In this document: one piece after another, positions 53,383 to 62,467 of the stretch
Layout of the letters: each line of letters begins with the position of its first letter
Numbering within the stretch: the stretch's first letter is position 1
Assembly: GCA_012719175.1 (NCBI GenBank)
Contig: JAAYAX010000004.1
Location: 558,001-622,000, forward strand
Reading direction: 5' to 3'
DNA: 64,000 nt
Origin: Methanomassiliicoccus sp.
GTDB taxonomy: Archaea; Thermoplasmatota; Thermoplasmata; Methanomassiliicoccales; Methanomassiliicoccaceae
Notes under the pieces: model-generated
Told to the model about the DNA's origin: nothing
The model's input: only the letters and a program-made list of their open reading frames with translations
The model's database searches: none
Program-made: the position numbers and the translations under genes

Positions 53383-53619
53383 TCAGGAGTGCCGCCTGTT
53401 AAGCTCCAGCTCGGGGACGTGGATGAAGCCCATCATATGCAACCAGTAGTACACCGCCTTCAGGTCGGAGATGTCCCAGCGCTCGCCCCGCTCCATGGCC
53501 ACCGCGAACAGGGGGAAGTCTATGCTGTCCTCACCGCCCCTATAACGCTCCTGGAGCCACTCCATCGCCCGGTCCATGAGGATGGACAGCTCGGTCGGCC
53601 GGTCCGTTTGGAAGCCCAT
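53383..53619 (-). CDS. Small protein of unknown function
   Basis: 78 residues: MGFQTDRPTELSILMDRAME, then WLQERYRGGEDSIDFPLFAVAME and DISDLKAVYYWLHMMGFIH. Helical and acidic, with no motif that I recognise; the second half looks like a winged-helix-like or SAM-like bundle but this is weak. GAGGTTGAACG before ATG 53619 supports translation. It lies 57 bases downstream of the desulfoferrodoxin gene on the same strand and is probably cotranscribed. Confidence 0.6.
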   Translation of the reverse strand: MGFQTDRPTELSILMDRAMEWLQERYRGGEDSIDFPLFAVAMERGERWDISDLKAVYYWLHMMGFIHVPELELNRRHS

Positions 53620-53676
53620 CGTTCAACCTCTAGCCTTCACTTGCTAATTAACGCACGCCTTATAAAAGAGGGAAGG

Positions 53677-54051
53677 TCAGGCCTTCCATAGTCCGTGAAG
53701 GTTGCAGTACTCCCGAACCGTGAACGTGGTAGGGGTGCACCGGAACTCCGCCACCGGGGGCATTCCTGGCTTGAGATACTTCCTCATGACCCTTCCGTCG
53801 GACACGACCTCGATCCACTCGATGTAGTGCTTCTCCTCCATGGGATGGAGCACGCTGCCGACCGTGACCTTGATGCCGTCCGCCGTCCTCTCCACCACTG
53901 GCACGTGCTTCTCCTTGGCGGCGTCCACGGTGTTCTCTACGAACCTTTTCATCGGCTGTCCGTGGCATACCAGCTCTCCGTTGCCGCCATGGACGACCTC
54001 GACCACGTTCCCGCACACGCTGCACTTGTAGATCTCGTTCAGTGATGTCAA
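53677..54051 (-). CDS. dfx: Desulfoferrodoxin (superoxide reductase)
   Basis: 124 residues, normal length. Both parts of desulfoferrodoxin are present: the desulforedoxin-like N-terminus ([16 protein letters not shown]) and the catalytic neelaredoxin domain with EKHVPVVE (lysine and His), [13 protein letters not shown] (two His ligands) and EYCNLHGLW (Cys and His ligands of the active iron). It reduces superoxide to peroxide without oxygen release, apt for an anaerobe. The canonical C-C-G-Q-P-M of centre I reads VCHGQPM, so one of four Cys ligands is His. The gene starts at TTG 54051 with GGAGG 7 bases before it. Confidence 0.95.
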   Translation of the reverse strand: MTSLNEIYKCSVCGNVVEVVHGGNGELVCHGQPMKRFVENTVDAAKEKHVPVVERTADGIKVTVGSVLHPMEEKHYIEWIEVVSDGRVMRKYLKPGMPPVAEFRCTPTTFTVREYCNLHGLWKA

Positions 54052-54332
54052 GTCCTTGCCTCCTGTATTCTGACCTCAGAGCTATGGAACGGACAGGCTG
54101 CCAGGGCGGGCCGTTCCTGCCACACCAAGAGCTCATGGTCCTCACTTACGGAGATAGATAATGGGCTGTCCCCTCTTGAAGGTGGTCCCTGAGCCGGCCA
54201 CTTCCCTTTGAGGGCCTCGTATTGCCCCAGGGGCAAGGTCGTGGGCGGTCTCATTTGAGATCATTGCATATCGTGCGTCTCACTTCCAGTGGCCTTGGGA
54301 GCAGCGACCCCTGGTGGCTCCACTGCGCTCCC

Positions 54333-57300
54333 TCACCCTCGGCTCACCGATCTCCACGCCCCGCTGGGCACCTTGATCTCGAAGCGGGCTCCCCTGCCGG
54401 GCTCGCCGTTCTCGCAGATGCTGATGCCAGTTATGGACAGGATCTCCTTCGAGAGGAATAGACCTAACCCCGTGTTCTTTCCGTAGCCCTTGGTGAACAG
54501 CTTGCCCTTGTCCGCGGCGGCTATCCCCTCGCCATCGTCCTGGTACGTTATCTCCAGGTCCCCGCCGTGATCGATCATGGAGATTGTTATGGTCGTCAGC
54601 TTCCCCCCGCCGTGGCGGAGGGAGTTGTCCATCAGGTTGTAGAACACCTTCTCCACCAATGGATCGGCGAAGAGCTCCAGTCCAGTACCTTGGATGACTA
54701 GCTTGACGTCGCGCATGGGCAGGGCCGCTGCCGCGTTCCACGCCAGGGCGATGACGTCCTGCCACACCGCGGACCTCACCCCCAGCTCCTCGTAGTCCTT
54801 GGTGAAGTCGATCTGCCGGGAGATCGCTTCGGAGGCCCCTTGCGCCCTATCGATCAGCTGTTTCATCCTTTCCGGGACGTTGGGGACCGATCTTCCCAGG
54901 TAGATATTCCCGTCCAGCACCAGCAGCTGGTTCTTGATATCGTGTCGCGTTATACCCGATAAGAGAGTAAGCTTCCGGTTGGCCATGCGCAGGGCGTTCT
55001 CCACCCGCCGCAGCTCGGTCACGTCGTGGAGGACACCTTCCACACCCTTGAGCGCGCCCCTGTCATCGTAGGCGAACCTGTTGTTCGATACCACGTGATG
55101 CACCGTCCCGTCCCGGGACCTCAGGGCCATGGGATAACCGGACAGGGAACCAGTTTTGCTCAGTGCCTTCATGAAGGCGTTCACATCTTCAGGGTTGGCG
55201 AACATCCTGGATATGGGCAGGCCGATCATCTCCGCGGGGTAGGAGAACCCCAGCAACCGCGCCCCGGACGGGCTGACCATGGTGAAGTTGCCGTCCATAT
55301 CGGCCTCGTACACCAGGTCGATGAGGTTGTCGATCATGGTCCGTTTCTTTCTCTCGCTCTGCTGCAAAGCGTCCTCCGTGCGCTTGCGCTCGGTGATGTC
55401 TATGAACGTCGTGCAGGTGAACTGATCGAAGACCATCCCGCTTATGATGACATCTTTCACCATTCCGTCCTTGCAGGTCACCTTGAACTCCATGGGCTCT
55501 ATGTCCTTACCGCTGAGCTTTGATTCCCTGACCGCGGTCATCCACACATCGATGACCTTTCGTCTGTATTCCTCATCGGGGTACGCCCGGGTCCACCAAT
55601 CATCGAGGGTCCTAAGATCATCGACGGTGTAACTGAAGTATTGCTGGAACTTGTTATTGATGTACTGGAAGGTCCCGTTGTTCCCTATCAGGCAGATGGG
55701 GACGGGCATCATGGATATGAGCTGCCGGAACTGCTCCTCCCTATCCAGGAGGGCGTCCTCGGTGCGCTTGCGCTCGGTGACGTCCACGAACATAGCGGCC
55801 ATGGAGCCGGGGGAGGTCTGGAATGCGGTAACGGCGAACACGCCGTTGATAGACCCTCCTTGGTAGGAGAGCTGCTCGGATTGCCAGGTGCCGCCATGCT
55901 CCGCTACATGACGGTACTGCTCCGGGACCTCGGTCCCAGCGAGCGCGGGGAACGCCGATTCCAGGGTCTTGCCGACGATCGGAATGTGGCTCATTCTGAG
56001 GATCTGATCGGCGCTGGGATTGGCTCCGGTAAAGATCAGGCTCCGGTCCGGCCTCAGCTCGTAGAAGTGCATGCCGTACGGCGAGCTCACTATCACGTTC
56101 CGGTACCTGGCCTCGCTCTCCTGGGCGGCCTTCTCCATGAGGATGCGATCGGTGACGTCCCGTCCGTGGAAGAGCAGTCCCTGGACCCCCAGCAGGTCTG
56201 GAAGGTAAACGAAGGAGCCTTCGATGTACAAGGTCCGACCATCGCGGTCAAGGCTCCTGAAGATAGGTATGTTCACTATTTTACCGGGATCGTGCGAGGC
56301 CTGCTCCGAGCACGAGATTATCTTATGGTAGTCGTCGGGGTGGATCTTCAACGGGTTGTCGTCGCTGGTGCATACCGTTCCCAATATCTTCTCCGCATCG
56401 AGCCCCATGAGGCGCAGGACCGAGGGGCTGACATAGGTGTGCCTGCGGTCCCTGTCGGTTATGGTGGTGAAGTCGGACAAGCACTCGGTGAACGCGCGGA
56501 ACTTTTCCTCGGACACCCGGAGCGCTGCTTGACTGGTTCCCAGCCTGTCAACGTGCCTCTTCAGCTCCTCCTTGTCGCGGGTAAGCTCCTCGTTCGCGTC
56601 CTTCAGCTTGTCCTCGACCTCCTTCATCGAGGTGATGTCATTGGTGGAGACCCCCAGCCCGCCTCCCACCCTGAAGGCCCTGATGGTCAACCAGCACGTT
56701 CCGAACCGGTCCTCGGGCATCTTCTCCACGCTCGTGAACGGGACCCCGGTCCTGATGACGTCGAGGAACCGCTCACACTGTCCTCCTTGACCGAACTCGG
56801 GTAGGAGGTCCACCAGGTTCCTGCCGGTGACGTCCTCCTTCCTGGTTCCCGGGGGCAGGTAGCCCAGGGCGTTCTTGTTGAGGTCGATGAGGTTGAGATC
56901 ATGGTCCCAAATGGTGAAGGCATCGGAGGCAGAGTCCATGAACATCTGGAGCTGCTCCTTGCTCTCCCGCAGTTCTTTCTCTCTCCTCAGCAGCTCATCG
57001 TACTGATCACGGAGCTTCTGCTCGGAGGCAATGATCCTCTCATTGGCGGCGCGTAGCTCCTCCTCCGTGCTCACGCGATTTGTTATGTCGCGCATGGACT
57101 CGATGGCACCGACGACCTCTCCCTTCTGATCGTACAGGGGGCTGGCCTTGGCCATCACGGTGGTGGGACGACCATTATTCCAGAATATGGTGGACTCCGC
57201 GATCAGATGGCCCCCCTCGGACTGGACGAAGCGGTAGTTCTTTAAGAAGGCCTCATCGGGTTCCAGGATCAGGTCGGCGAGCATCTTGCGCCTCTTTCCA

Positions 57301-57866
57301 TATATGGGTAGGGAGTGCTCGCGGTCCCCCTTACCCATGATGTCAGCCGAGGAGATGTGCGTCAGCTCCTCCATGGCCAGGTTCCAAGCGATGACCCGAC
57401 CCGAACGGTCGATAGCGAACGTAGCGTCCGGCAGGAAGTTGATGATCTCCGAGAGACGCTTCTCCGACTCCTTGAGGGCCAGCTCCGCGCTCCTCCTGTT
57501 TATCGCCTGGCGGATCTTGTAGGCCAGCTCGGTGAACTGGGAGGCCGGGTCCCCGCCCTTCTGGAGGTAGAAGTCCGCCCCCTCGTTCAACGCCTGGATT
57601 GCGATCTCCTCACGGCCCCGGCCGGTGAACAGGATGAATGGGATGTCGTTCCCTGACGTCCTCACCCGGCGAAGTAACTCGATGCCGTCCATGTCCGGCA
57701 TCTGGTAATCGGAGACCACGGCATCATACCACTTCTGGCTCATCAGAGATAGGGCATCGAGCGCGGAGGTGACGGTGTCGATATTGAAGTGTCCCAGGCT
57801 CTCCAGGAATATCTTACCGATATCGAGAAGGCCGGATTCGTCATCGACATACAAGACAGAGAGCAT
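54333..57866 (-). CDS. Hybrid receiver / multi-PAS sensor histidine kinase
   Basis: 1177 residues, cytoplasmic. A receiver domain comes first (about 1-125: LYVDDESGLLDIGKIFLE, the phosphoryl Asp in VVSDYQMPDMDG, and FILFTGRGREEIA with its Thr). Six PAS-like domains follow (beginning roughly at EKRLSEIINFLPDA, EQLQMFMDSASDA, EKFRAFTECLSDF, EARYRNVIVSSPYG, EEQFRQLISMMPVP and ERKKRTMIDNLID), then a kinase core with the histidine near residue 974 (GITRHDIKNQLLVLDGN) and an HATPase domain (VFYNLMDNSLRHGG, YQDDGEGIAAADKGKLF, NTGLGLFLSKEIL). The receiver-PAS-kinase layout and TRHDIxNQL box are typical of methanogen signalling proteins. ATG 57866 is preferred to TTG 57872. Confidence 0.93.
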   Translation of the reverse strand: MLSVLYVDDESGLLDIGKIFLESLGHFNIDTVTSALDALSLMSQKWYDAVVSDYQMPDMDGIELLRRVRTSGNDIPFILFTGRGREEIAIQALNEGADFYLQKGGDPASQFTELAYKIRQAINRRSAELALKESEKRLSEIINFLPDATFAIDRSGRVIAWNLAMEELTHISSADIMGKGDREHSLPIYGKRRKMLADLILEPDEAFLKNYRFVQSEGGHLIAESTIFWNNGRPTTVMAKASPLYDQKGEVVGAIESMRDITNRVSTEEELRAANERIIASEQKLRDQYDELLRREKELRESKEQLQMFMDSASDAFTIWDHDLNLIDLNKNALGYLPPGTRKEDVTGRNLVDLLPEFGQGGQCERFLDVIRTGVPFTSVEKMPEDRFGTCWLTIRAFRVGGGLGVSTNDITSMKEVEDKLKDANEELTRDKEELKRHVDRLGTSQAALRVSEEKFRAFTECLSDFTTITDRDRRHTYVSPSVLRLMGLDAEKILGTVCTSDDNPLKIHPDDYHKIISCSEQASHDPGKIVNIPIFRSLDRDGRTLYIEGSFVYLPDLLGVQGLLFHGRDVTDRILMEKAAQESEARYRNVIVSSPYGMHFYELRPDRSLIFTGANPSADQILRMSHIPIVGKTLESAFPALAGTEVPEQYRHVAEHGGTWQSEQLSYQGGSINGVFAVTAFQTSPGSMAAMFVDVTERKRTEDALLDREEQFRQLISMMPVPICLIGNNGTFQYINNKFQQYFSYTVDDLRTLDDWWTRAYPDEEYRRKVIDVWMTAVRESKLSGKDIEPMEFKVTCKDGMVKDVIISGMVFDQFTCTTFIDITERKRTEDALQQSERKKRTMIDNLIDLVYEADMDGNFTMVSPSGARLLGFSYPAEMIGLPISRMFANPEDVNAFMKALSKTGSLSGYPMALRSRDGTVHHVVSNNRFAYDDRGALKGVEGVLHDVTELRRVENALRMANRKLTLLSGITRHDIKNQLLVLDGNIYLGRSVPNVPERMKQLIDRAQGASEAISRQIDFTKDYEELGVRSAVWQDVIALAWNAAAALPMRDVKLVIQGTGLELFADPLVEKVFYNLMDNSLRHGGGKLTTITISMIDHGGDLEITYQDDGEGIAAADKGKLFTKGYGKNTGLGLFLSKEILSITGISICENGEPGRGARFEIKVPSGAWRSVSRG

Positions 57867-58174
57867 GATCAAACACCAATCAGGGTGACCAGAGGAACCA
57901 TCGACCGAGGCTCTTCCCGCATCGTACCGGTAAGGTGAAGAACCGTATAAAGGATGCTATCCAGACATGCGGACAGCGGACTACGGACGTGTGACCATAT
58001 GCCTGGAAAGGCGATGCGGAGATGGTGCATCAGGAAAAAATTAGAATGATCGCAACCGAGATCGGAAGAGGATACGAAGGGTTGTTCACACCACCGATGT
58101 CAAGCGATGCACCTAACGAACATCGGTCAAACCTCGGTGTTCGAAGCCCCCGGTCCCGCTCACCCCTCGTAGTT
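57867..58174. other. Intergenic stretch without recognised feature
   Basis: 308 bases between two minus-strand genes: upstream leader of the hybrid kinase and downstream region of the reductase gene. No hairpin, RNA gene or clear TATA box seen. Confidence 0.3.
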
Positions 58175-59086
58175 CTAATCGCCGATATCCACCCTGCCGG
58201 GATCGGTGGAGCGCATGGACTTCAGCCCATCCTCGAAGGACATCATGCGGACGTCTAGCTCCGCCTCCACCCTCTGCGAGCTGAGGCACAGATATCTCCC
58301 TCGCTTCGCCACCAGGTCGGAATCGGCCACGCTGGCCCGCCGGCACAAGGACGAGGGAAGGCCGAACACCTCAGCCACCTGGAGGCCCATCTCGTAGCGG
58401 TCGAGGCAGTCCGCCCCGGCGACGTGGTAGATGCCCTGGCCATCCTTATCCAGCACCTGGAGCAGCACCTTGGCACAGTGGGGCGCGTATGTAGGGCAGG
58501 TCCGCCTGTCCTCGAAGAGGTTGACCATCTCCCCCTCCCTTAAGCGGGATAGGGCCCAGGTGACGAAGTTCTCCTTATCGATGAGGCGGTTCCATCCGTA
58601 CAGTAGGGACACCCGGGCCACGATGTTACTTTCGTCCGCATCCAGGGTGATCCTCTCGGCCTCCAGCTTGGTCTGGGCGTATATGCCCAGGGGATCGGGG
58701 GTATCGAACTCGAAGTACGGCTCCCTCTTCTGGCCGTTGAACACCGCGTCAGTGGACACGTACAGGAGCTTGATGCCATTGAGCTTGCAGGCCGCGGCCA
58801 CGTTTAGGGCGCCCTCAGCATTGACCTCCCATGCCTCCTGGGGGTTGGTCTCGCAGCGGTCCAGGTCCGTTATACCTGCGGCCAGGATGACCGCCTCCGG
58901 GCGTACGGACCTCAGGACCTCGCTGACCTCACCCTCGTTCCGAACATCCATGTGGACCAAGGTCCTCGTCCCTATCTTGGCATCGTTGTCGTGATAGGTC
59001 GCCGTGACCTCCCACCCTCGCTGGTATGCTTCCAGCACCAGGTACTGGCCCAGCAGACCGGTCCCGCCGATAATCAGCAGCCTCAT
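58175..59086 (-). CDS. RmlD-like NAD(P)-dependent sugar-nucleotide reductase
   Basis: 303 residues of the extended short-chain dehydrogenase fold. LLIIGGTGLLGQYLVLEAYQ carries the GGTGLLG nucleotide loop; AVILAAGITDLDRCETNP, LYVSTDAVFNGQKREPYFE and IYAQTKLEAE give the Ser/Thr-Tyr-x3-Lys catalytic set (YAQTK). The STDxVFdG segment is typical of dTDP-4-dehydrorhamnose reductase (RmlD) and MAT2B relatives. It may make a deoxysugar for surface glycans, yet no rmlABC genes are in the window, so a different substrate is possible. ATG 59086. Confidence 0.85.
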   Translation of the reverse strand: MRLLIIGGTGLLGQYLVLEAYQRGWEVTATYHDNDAKIGTRTLVHMDVRNEGEVSEVLRSVRPEAVILAAGITDLDRCETNPQEAWEVNAEGALNVAAACKLNGIKLLYVSTDAVFNGQKREPYFEFDTPDPLGIYAQTKLEAERITLDADESNIVARVSLLYGWNRLIDKENFVTWALSRLREGEMVNLFEDRRTCPTYAPHCAKVLLQVLDKDGQGIYHVAGADCLDRYEMGLQVAEVFGLPSSLCRRASVADSDLVAKRGRYLCLSSQRVEAELDVRMMSFEDGLKSMRSTDPGRVDIGD

Positions 59087-59304
59087 TGCGTTATAATAAA
59101 CACTAGTTCGAATTAAACTTGCTCCTGAATCGGTCGCCTGATATCGGATAGAGGACGGTGACGTTCCTGATCGTTCGAGCTATCGGTGAGCTTAAGATGC
59201 TCATCGACCAAGGTACCGTCGCTCGTTCACAGCATTCACGAGCATTGTCCGGACCGGTCTGGTCATGGTATGCATCCCCAGCCGGCAGGATGACTACGGA
59301 CCTC

Positions 59305-59637
59305 TCACTTCTCGCAGGAGCACTTCACGTTCCCGGCGATTATCTCCGGCCAGTCCGCCAGGACGTCGTGGGTCCAGCAGTCATCGGCCCCGGCGGACTC
59401 GCGCATGGTGAGGGCGAAGATGTAGCACAGCTCCTTGACCGTGGCGCCGGCCTCCAGGGCGCCCTTGAAGTGCTTCCTCACGCAGGGTGCGCTCCGTCCC
59501 TTGATGGACAGCGCGAAGCAGATGAACTGATAGGTCTTCTCATCGATCATCCTCTTCTCCCTGTACATCGCATCGATCTCGTCCAGCTTGCCCGTGAACT
59601 CCGGGAAGAACTCCTCCAGCATTTTCACCGTCATCAT
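59305..59637 (-). CDS. Carboxymuconolactone decarboxylase (AhpD-like) family protein
   Basis: 110 residues of the CMD fold: EEFFPEFTGKLDEIDAMYRE, KTYQFICFALSIKGRSAPCVRKHFKGAL (the C-x2-[x]-H site) and EAGATVKELCYIFALTMRES (GAT..E pattern). AhpD-type members use a CxxC pair as a disulfide reductase; here only the single Cys before RKH is conserved, with further Cys in DDCW and near the end (KCSCEK), so the redox role is open. Two adjacent ATGs (59637, 59634) follow GAGGG closely. Stand-alone gene. Confidence 0.82.
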   Translation of the reverse strand: MMTVKMLEEFFPEFTGKLDEIDAMYREKRMIDEKTYQFICFALSIKGRSAPCVRKHFKGALEAGATVKELCYIFALTMRESAGADDCWTHDVLADWPEIIAGNVKCSCEK

Positions 59638-59747
59638 CCCTCTAGTTGGTCGAAGTAATGAGACTTAACAATAATAAAGTCAGTCCTAGGATGCAGGTGT
59701 CCCTGAGGACATCTCCATGTCCACATTTTTCGACCCTTCAGGAAAAC

Positions 59748-59758
59748 CGTATATAGTA
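59748..59758 (+). promoter_or_regulatory. TATA box for the MFS gene
   Basis: CGTATATAGTA is centred about 30 bases before ATG 59783. This spacing implies a leaderless or nearly leaderless mRNA starting at that ATG, not at the ATG of 59717. Confidence 0.5.
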
Positions 59759-59782
59759 CACCAATTATCGGCAATCGATATA

Positions 59783-61267
59783 ATGGAGAACCCGCCTGAG
59801 GAGAAGGGAAAGCGCACCGGGGCGATACTGTTCATACTGGCCAGCATGGCAATGATAGTAATGTTCGTGGAAATAATGATAGTTCCGGCGCTGCCCACCA
59901 TGGCCCAGGACTTCCCGGCTCAGGTGGACTGGCTGCCCTGGGTGCTCTCCATCTACCTACTCGTGGGGGCCGTGGCCACACCCCTCGTGGGCAAGCTCGG
60001 GGACATCCACGGGAAGAAGAAGGTCCTTATCGCAGTTATGGTCATCTATGTGGTGGCCCTGCTGGGCAGCGGTTTCTCCCTGGAGATCTCGGATGCATTA
60101 CTGGGAGAGCACAACATCTTCGTCCTGCTGTTCTTCCGCGGCCTGCAGGGAGTGGGCATGGGCATGTTCACCCTGGCCTTCGGCATCGTCCGGGACACCT
60201 TCCCCAAAGATAAGATACCGGTGGCCATAGGGATGATCTCGGCGATGTTCTCCGTGGGGGTCAGCATCGGCCTGGTGGGCGGCGGCTACATCACCTCGGT
60301 GGCACGGTGGACCGATGCCTTCCATGTCATAGTCCCCTTCTTCATGGTGCTCACGGTGGCGGCGGCCTACCTCATCCATGATCCCCGCTACGTCAGGAAA
60401 GGAAGCTTGGACATTCCGGGCGCGGTCACCCTGGGCATCGGGATCGTCGCCCTCCTGTTAGCGCTCACCGAGGGAGAAAGGTGGGGATGGGACAGCGGCG
60501 CCATACTCGCCTTGTTCGCCGCCTCCCTCGTTGCGTTCATCGTCTTCGTGCTCATCGAGATGCGTTCCAAGGACCCCATCGTGAGACCGTCCCTCCTGGC
60601 GAACCGGGGCATACTGGGCGGTAACATCGTGGCGTTGTTCGTCGGCCTGACCATGTTCATGGTGTACCAGACCCTTCCCTTCTTCCTGGAGACCCCTATT
60701 ACCGCGGGTGGGTACTTCGGTCTCACCGATACGTTCACGGTCGGCCTGTACATGCTACCCAGCGCCATCGCTCAGCTGTTCTTCGGGCCCTACGGCGGGA
60801 AGCTGTCCAAGAAGATAGGACCCTCCAACGTACTGGCCATCGGCATGGCCATCACCACAGCGGGCTTCATCTCCCTGGTCTTCCTCAATTCCGACTTCTG
60901 GCAGCTCACCATCTCCATGGTGATCTTCGGTTCTGGGGTGGCCCTGTGCATGGTGTCCATGATCAACGTGGTGGTGGAGGCGGCACCCCAGAGCGAGTTC
61001 GGCGTGGCCTCGGGCATGAACACCCTGTTCCGCATCGTGGGCGGTTCCATCGGGCCGGTGCTAGCAGCGGTGATACTAGCGGCCAACTCCTTCCAGTACC
61101 AGGTGGCGCCAGGGGTGATCGTGGAACTGTACAAGGTGGAAGGCTTTATCCAGGCGTGGTGGGTGGGCTTCGTCCTTGCCCTCATCGGACTGGTCGTGGC
61201 CATCGTGCTCCGTCCCAAGCGTGAGGCAAGTGATGTAGTGGACGCAGTGACCCCCTCCGAGAACTAG
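59783..61267 (+). CDS. MFS transporter, DHA2 (14-helix) drug exporter type
   Basis: About 494 residues, 14 hydrophobic segments. Motifs: VEIMIVPALPTMAQDFP in helix 1 (DHA2 motif D1-like), WVLSIYLLVGAVATPLVGKL, GDIHGKKKVLIAVMV (motif A), RGLQGVGMGMFTLAFGI (motif B) and GMISAMFSVGVSIGLVGGG (motif C of drug/proton antiporters). It likely expels hydrophobic compounds using the proton gradient. An upstream ATG (59717) would add 22 residues, but a TATA box lies between the two starts, so 59783 is preferred. Confidence 0.9.
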   Translation: MENPPEEKGKRTGAILFILASMAMIVMFVEIMIVPALPTMAQDFPAQVDWLPWVLSIYLLVGAVATPLVGKLGDIHGKKKVLIAVMVIYVVALLGSGFSLEISDALLGEHNIFVLLFFRGLQGVGMGMFTLAFGIVRDTFPKDKIPVAIGMISAMFSVGVSIGLVGGGYITSVARWTDAFHVIVPFFMVLTVAAAYLIHDPRYVRKGSLDIPGAVTLGIGIVALLLALTEGERWGWDSGAILALFAASLVAFIVFVLIEMRSKDPIVRPSLLANRGILGGNIVALFVGLTMFMVYQTLPFFLETPITAGGYFGLTDTFTVGLYMLPSAIAQLFFGPYGGKLSKKIGPSNVLAIGMAITTAGFISLVFLNSDFWQLTISMVIFGSGVALCMVSMINVVVEAAPQSEFGVASGMNTLFRIVGGSIGPVLAAVILAANSFQYQVAPGVIVELYKVEGFIQAWWVGFVLALIGLVVAIVLRPKREASDVVDAVTPSEN

Positions 61268-61315
61268 TGAGCGTACCCGCAAGGCTCTTATCCACCACCG
61301 ACCCTAGGGCACTGG

Positions 61316-62347
61316 ATGGCAGAGAGAGTGACCCTCAGGGCGTGCCCCTACTGTGGAAGCATGGACACGCACCCCGCGCTGTTGTTCGGCGGACCGCTGC
61401 CGTGGGTGGACCACAACGACGGCGGGTACATTTGCCGGAGCTGCGGCAAGACCGCGGTGCCCCTGGACTTCGATTCCCGAGAAGATTTGACAGCTTTCCA
61501 GAAGAGCCTCAAGGCCGTGGCCAGCGGCACCGCCGACGATTTCATCCACCTTCCCATCATGCCGGTGGACACCGCGTCCCTGTTCAACGTCCCCGTGCTC
61601 AAGTACTCCGTGGGGCAGGTCGCCAAAGTGGTGGAGGTGGAGTGGGAGGACGGCTACCGGGTCCGGGGGAAGAGCGCCCGGTTCTCCCGGTACTGGTCAG
61701 CGGTGCAGAGCCCCCGCTACTCCGCCAAGGAGGTCATGCTCCTGGACCTAGCGGGGGTCAGGGACGGGCATCCCAACTTCGACGTTCTCAAGAAGCTGAT
61801 AAGGAGCAAATACCAGGTGTGGCTGGACCTGGGGGTCAGAGCGCTGGACGACATCTTCGACGCCTTCACCATGGACGTGTCCCGGACGGTCATCGGCAGT
61901 CTCACCGCCCCCGACCTGGATGTGTTCGAGGAGGCCTTCGAGATCTCCGACCGCGTGGTGCCCTGCCTCCACTGGTCGCGTGAGGTGCTATGGTCCCATC
62001 GCGATGTGGGGCCCCGGGACCTGGGGAGGGCGATCGCCGCCATGAAGGACATCGGGTTCGATTCCATCGGGGTCATTGACATGACCCGCCTGGGGAGGGG
62101 GCAGGGCGTGGACCGTGGCCTGGTGGAGTCGCTGTCACGGCTGGATGCAGGAGTGATCATAGGTGGAGGTGTCATCGAGAAGGACCTCGACCTCATACGT
62201 TCATGCGGTCTCAAGGGCGCGTTCATGGACCCCTTTACGCCGGTCATCGGCGACCTCATACTCGAGGAGGAGCGGGAGCTGCCGACGGACGACGTGGCCC
62301 CCGCCGTGCGGCCGCTGGCCAAGGGCAAATTCGTTCCGGGCGAGTGA
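61316..62347 (+). CDS. Zinc-ribbon protein fused to HisA-like TIM barrel
   Basis: 343 residues. Residues ~10-45 hold a zinc ribbon: CPYCGSMDTHPALLFGG, then ICRSCGKT. Residues ~75-320 follow the HisA/HisF-like barrel of archaea (FIHLPIMPVD, VMLLDLAGVRDGHPNF, VWLDLGVRALDDIFD, RTVIGSLTAPD, GVIDMTRLGRGQGVDRGLVE, GVIIGGGVIEKDLDLI and GAFMDPFTPVI), similar to the MJ1427-type 'HisA-related' proteins of methanogens, which are not the histidine enzyme. The D-x-T/R-x-G strands retain phosphate-binding loops. A cofactor-pathway role is likely but not known. ATG 61316. Confidence 0.8.
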   Translation: MAERVTLRACPYCGSMDTHPALLFGGPLPWVDHNDGGYICRSCGKTAVPLDFDSREDLTAFQKSLKAVASGTADDFIHLPIMPVDTASLFNVPVLKYSVGQVAKVVEVEWEDGYRVRGKSARFSRYWSAVQSPRYSAKEVMLLDLAGVRDGHPNFDVLKKLIRSKYQVWLDLGVRALDDIFDAFTMDVSRTVIGSLTAPDLDVFEEAFEISDRVVPCLHWSREVLWSHRDVGPRDLGRAIAAMKDIGFDSIGVIDMTRLGRGQGVDRGLVESLSRLDAGVIIGGGVIEKDLDLIRSCGLKGAFMDPFTPVIGDLILEEERELPTDDVAPAVRPLAKGKFVPGE

Positions 62348-62467
62348 TCCGTTCTCTAACCTTCAGTGGACATCAGCGGCCGATCCCTTTCCTTCTACCG
62401 TTCCTGCGTTCCTCCCACCTGCGTACAGAGGATACCTTGAAGTTGGGTGAGCGTTCATTAACCGCCG

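Noticed and set aside
55641-56804. 387-residue plus frame antisense to the hybrid kinase
   Set aside because: No start context, no domain; the kinase frame shows continuous PAS domains here.
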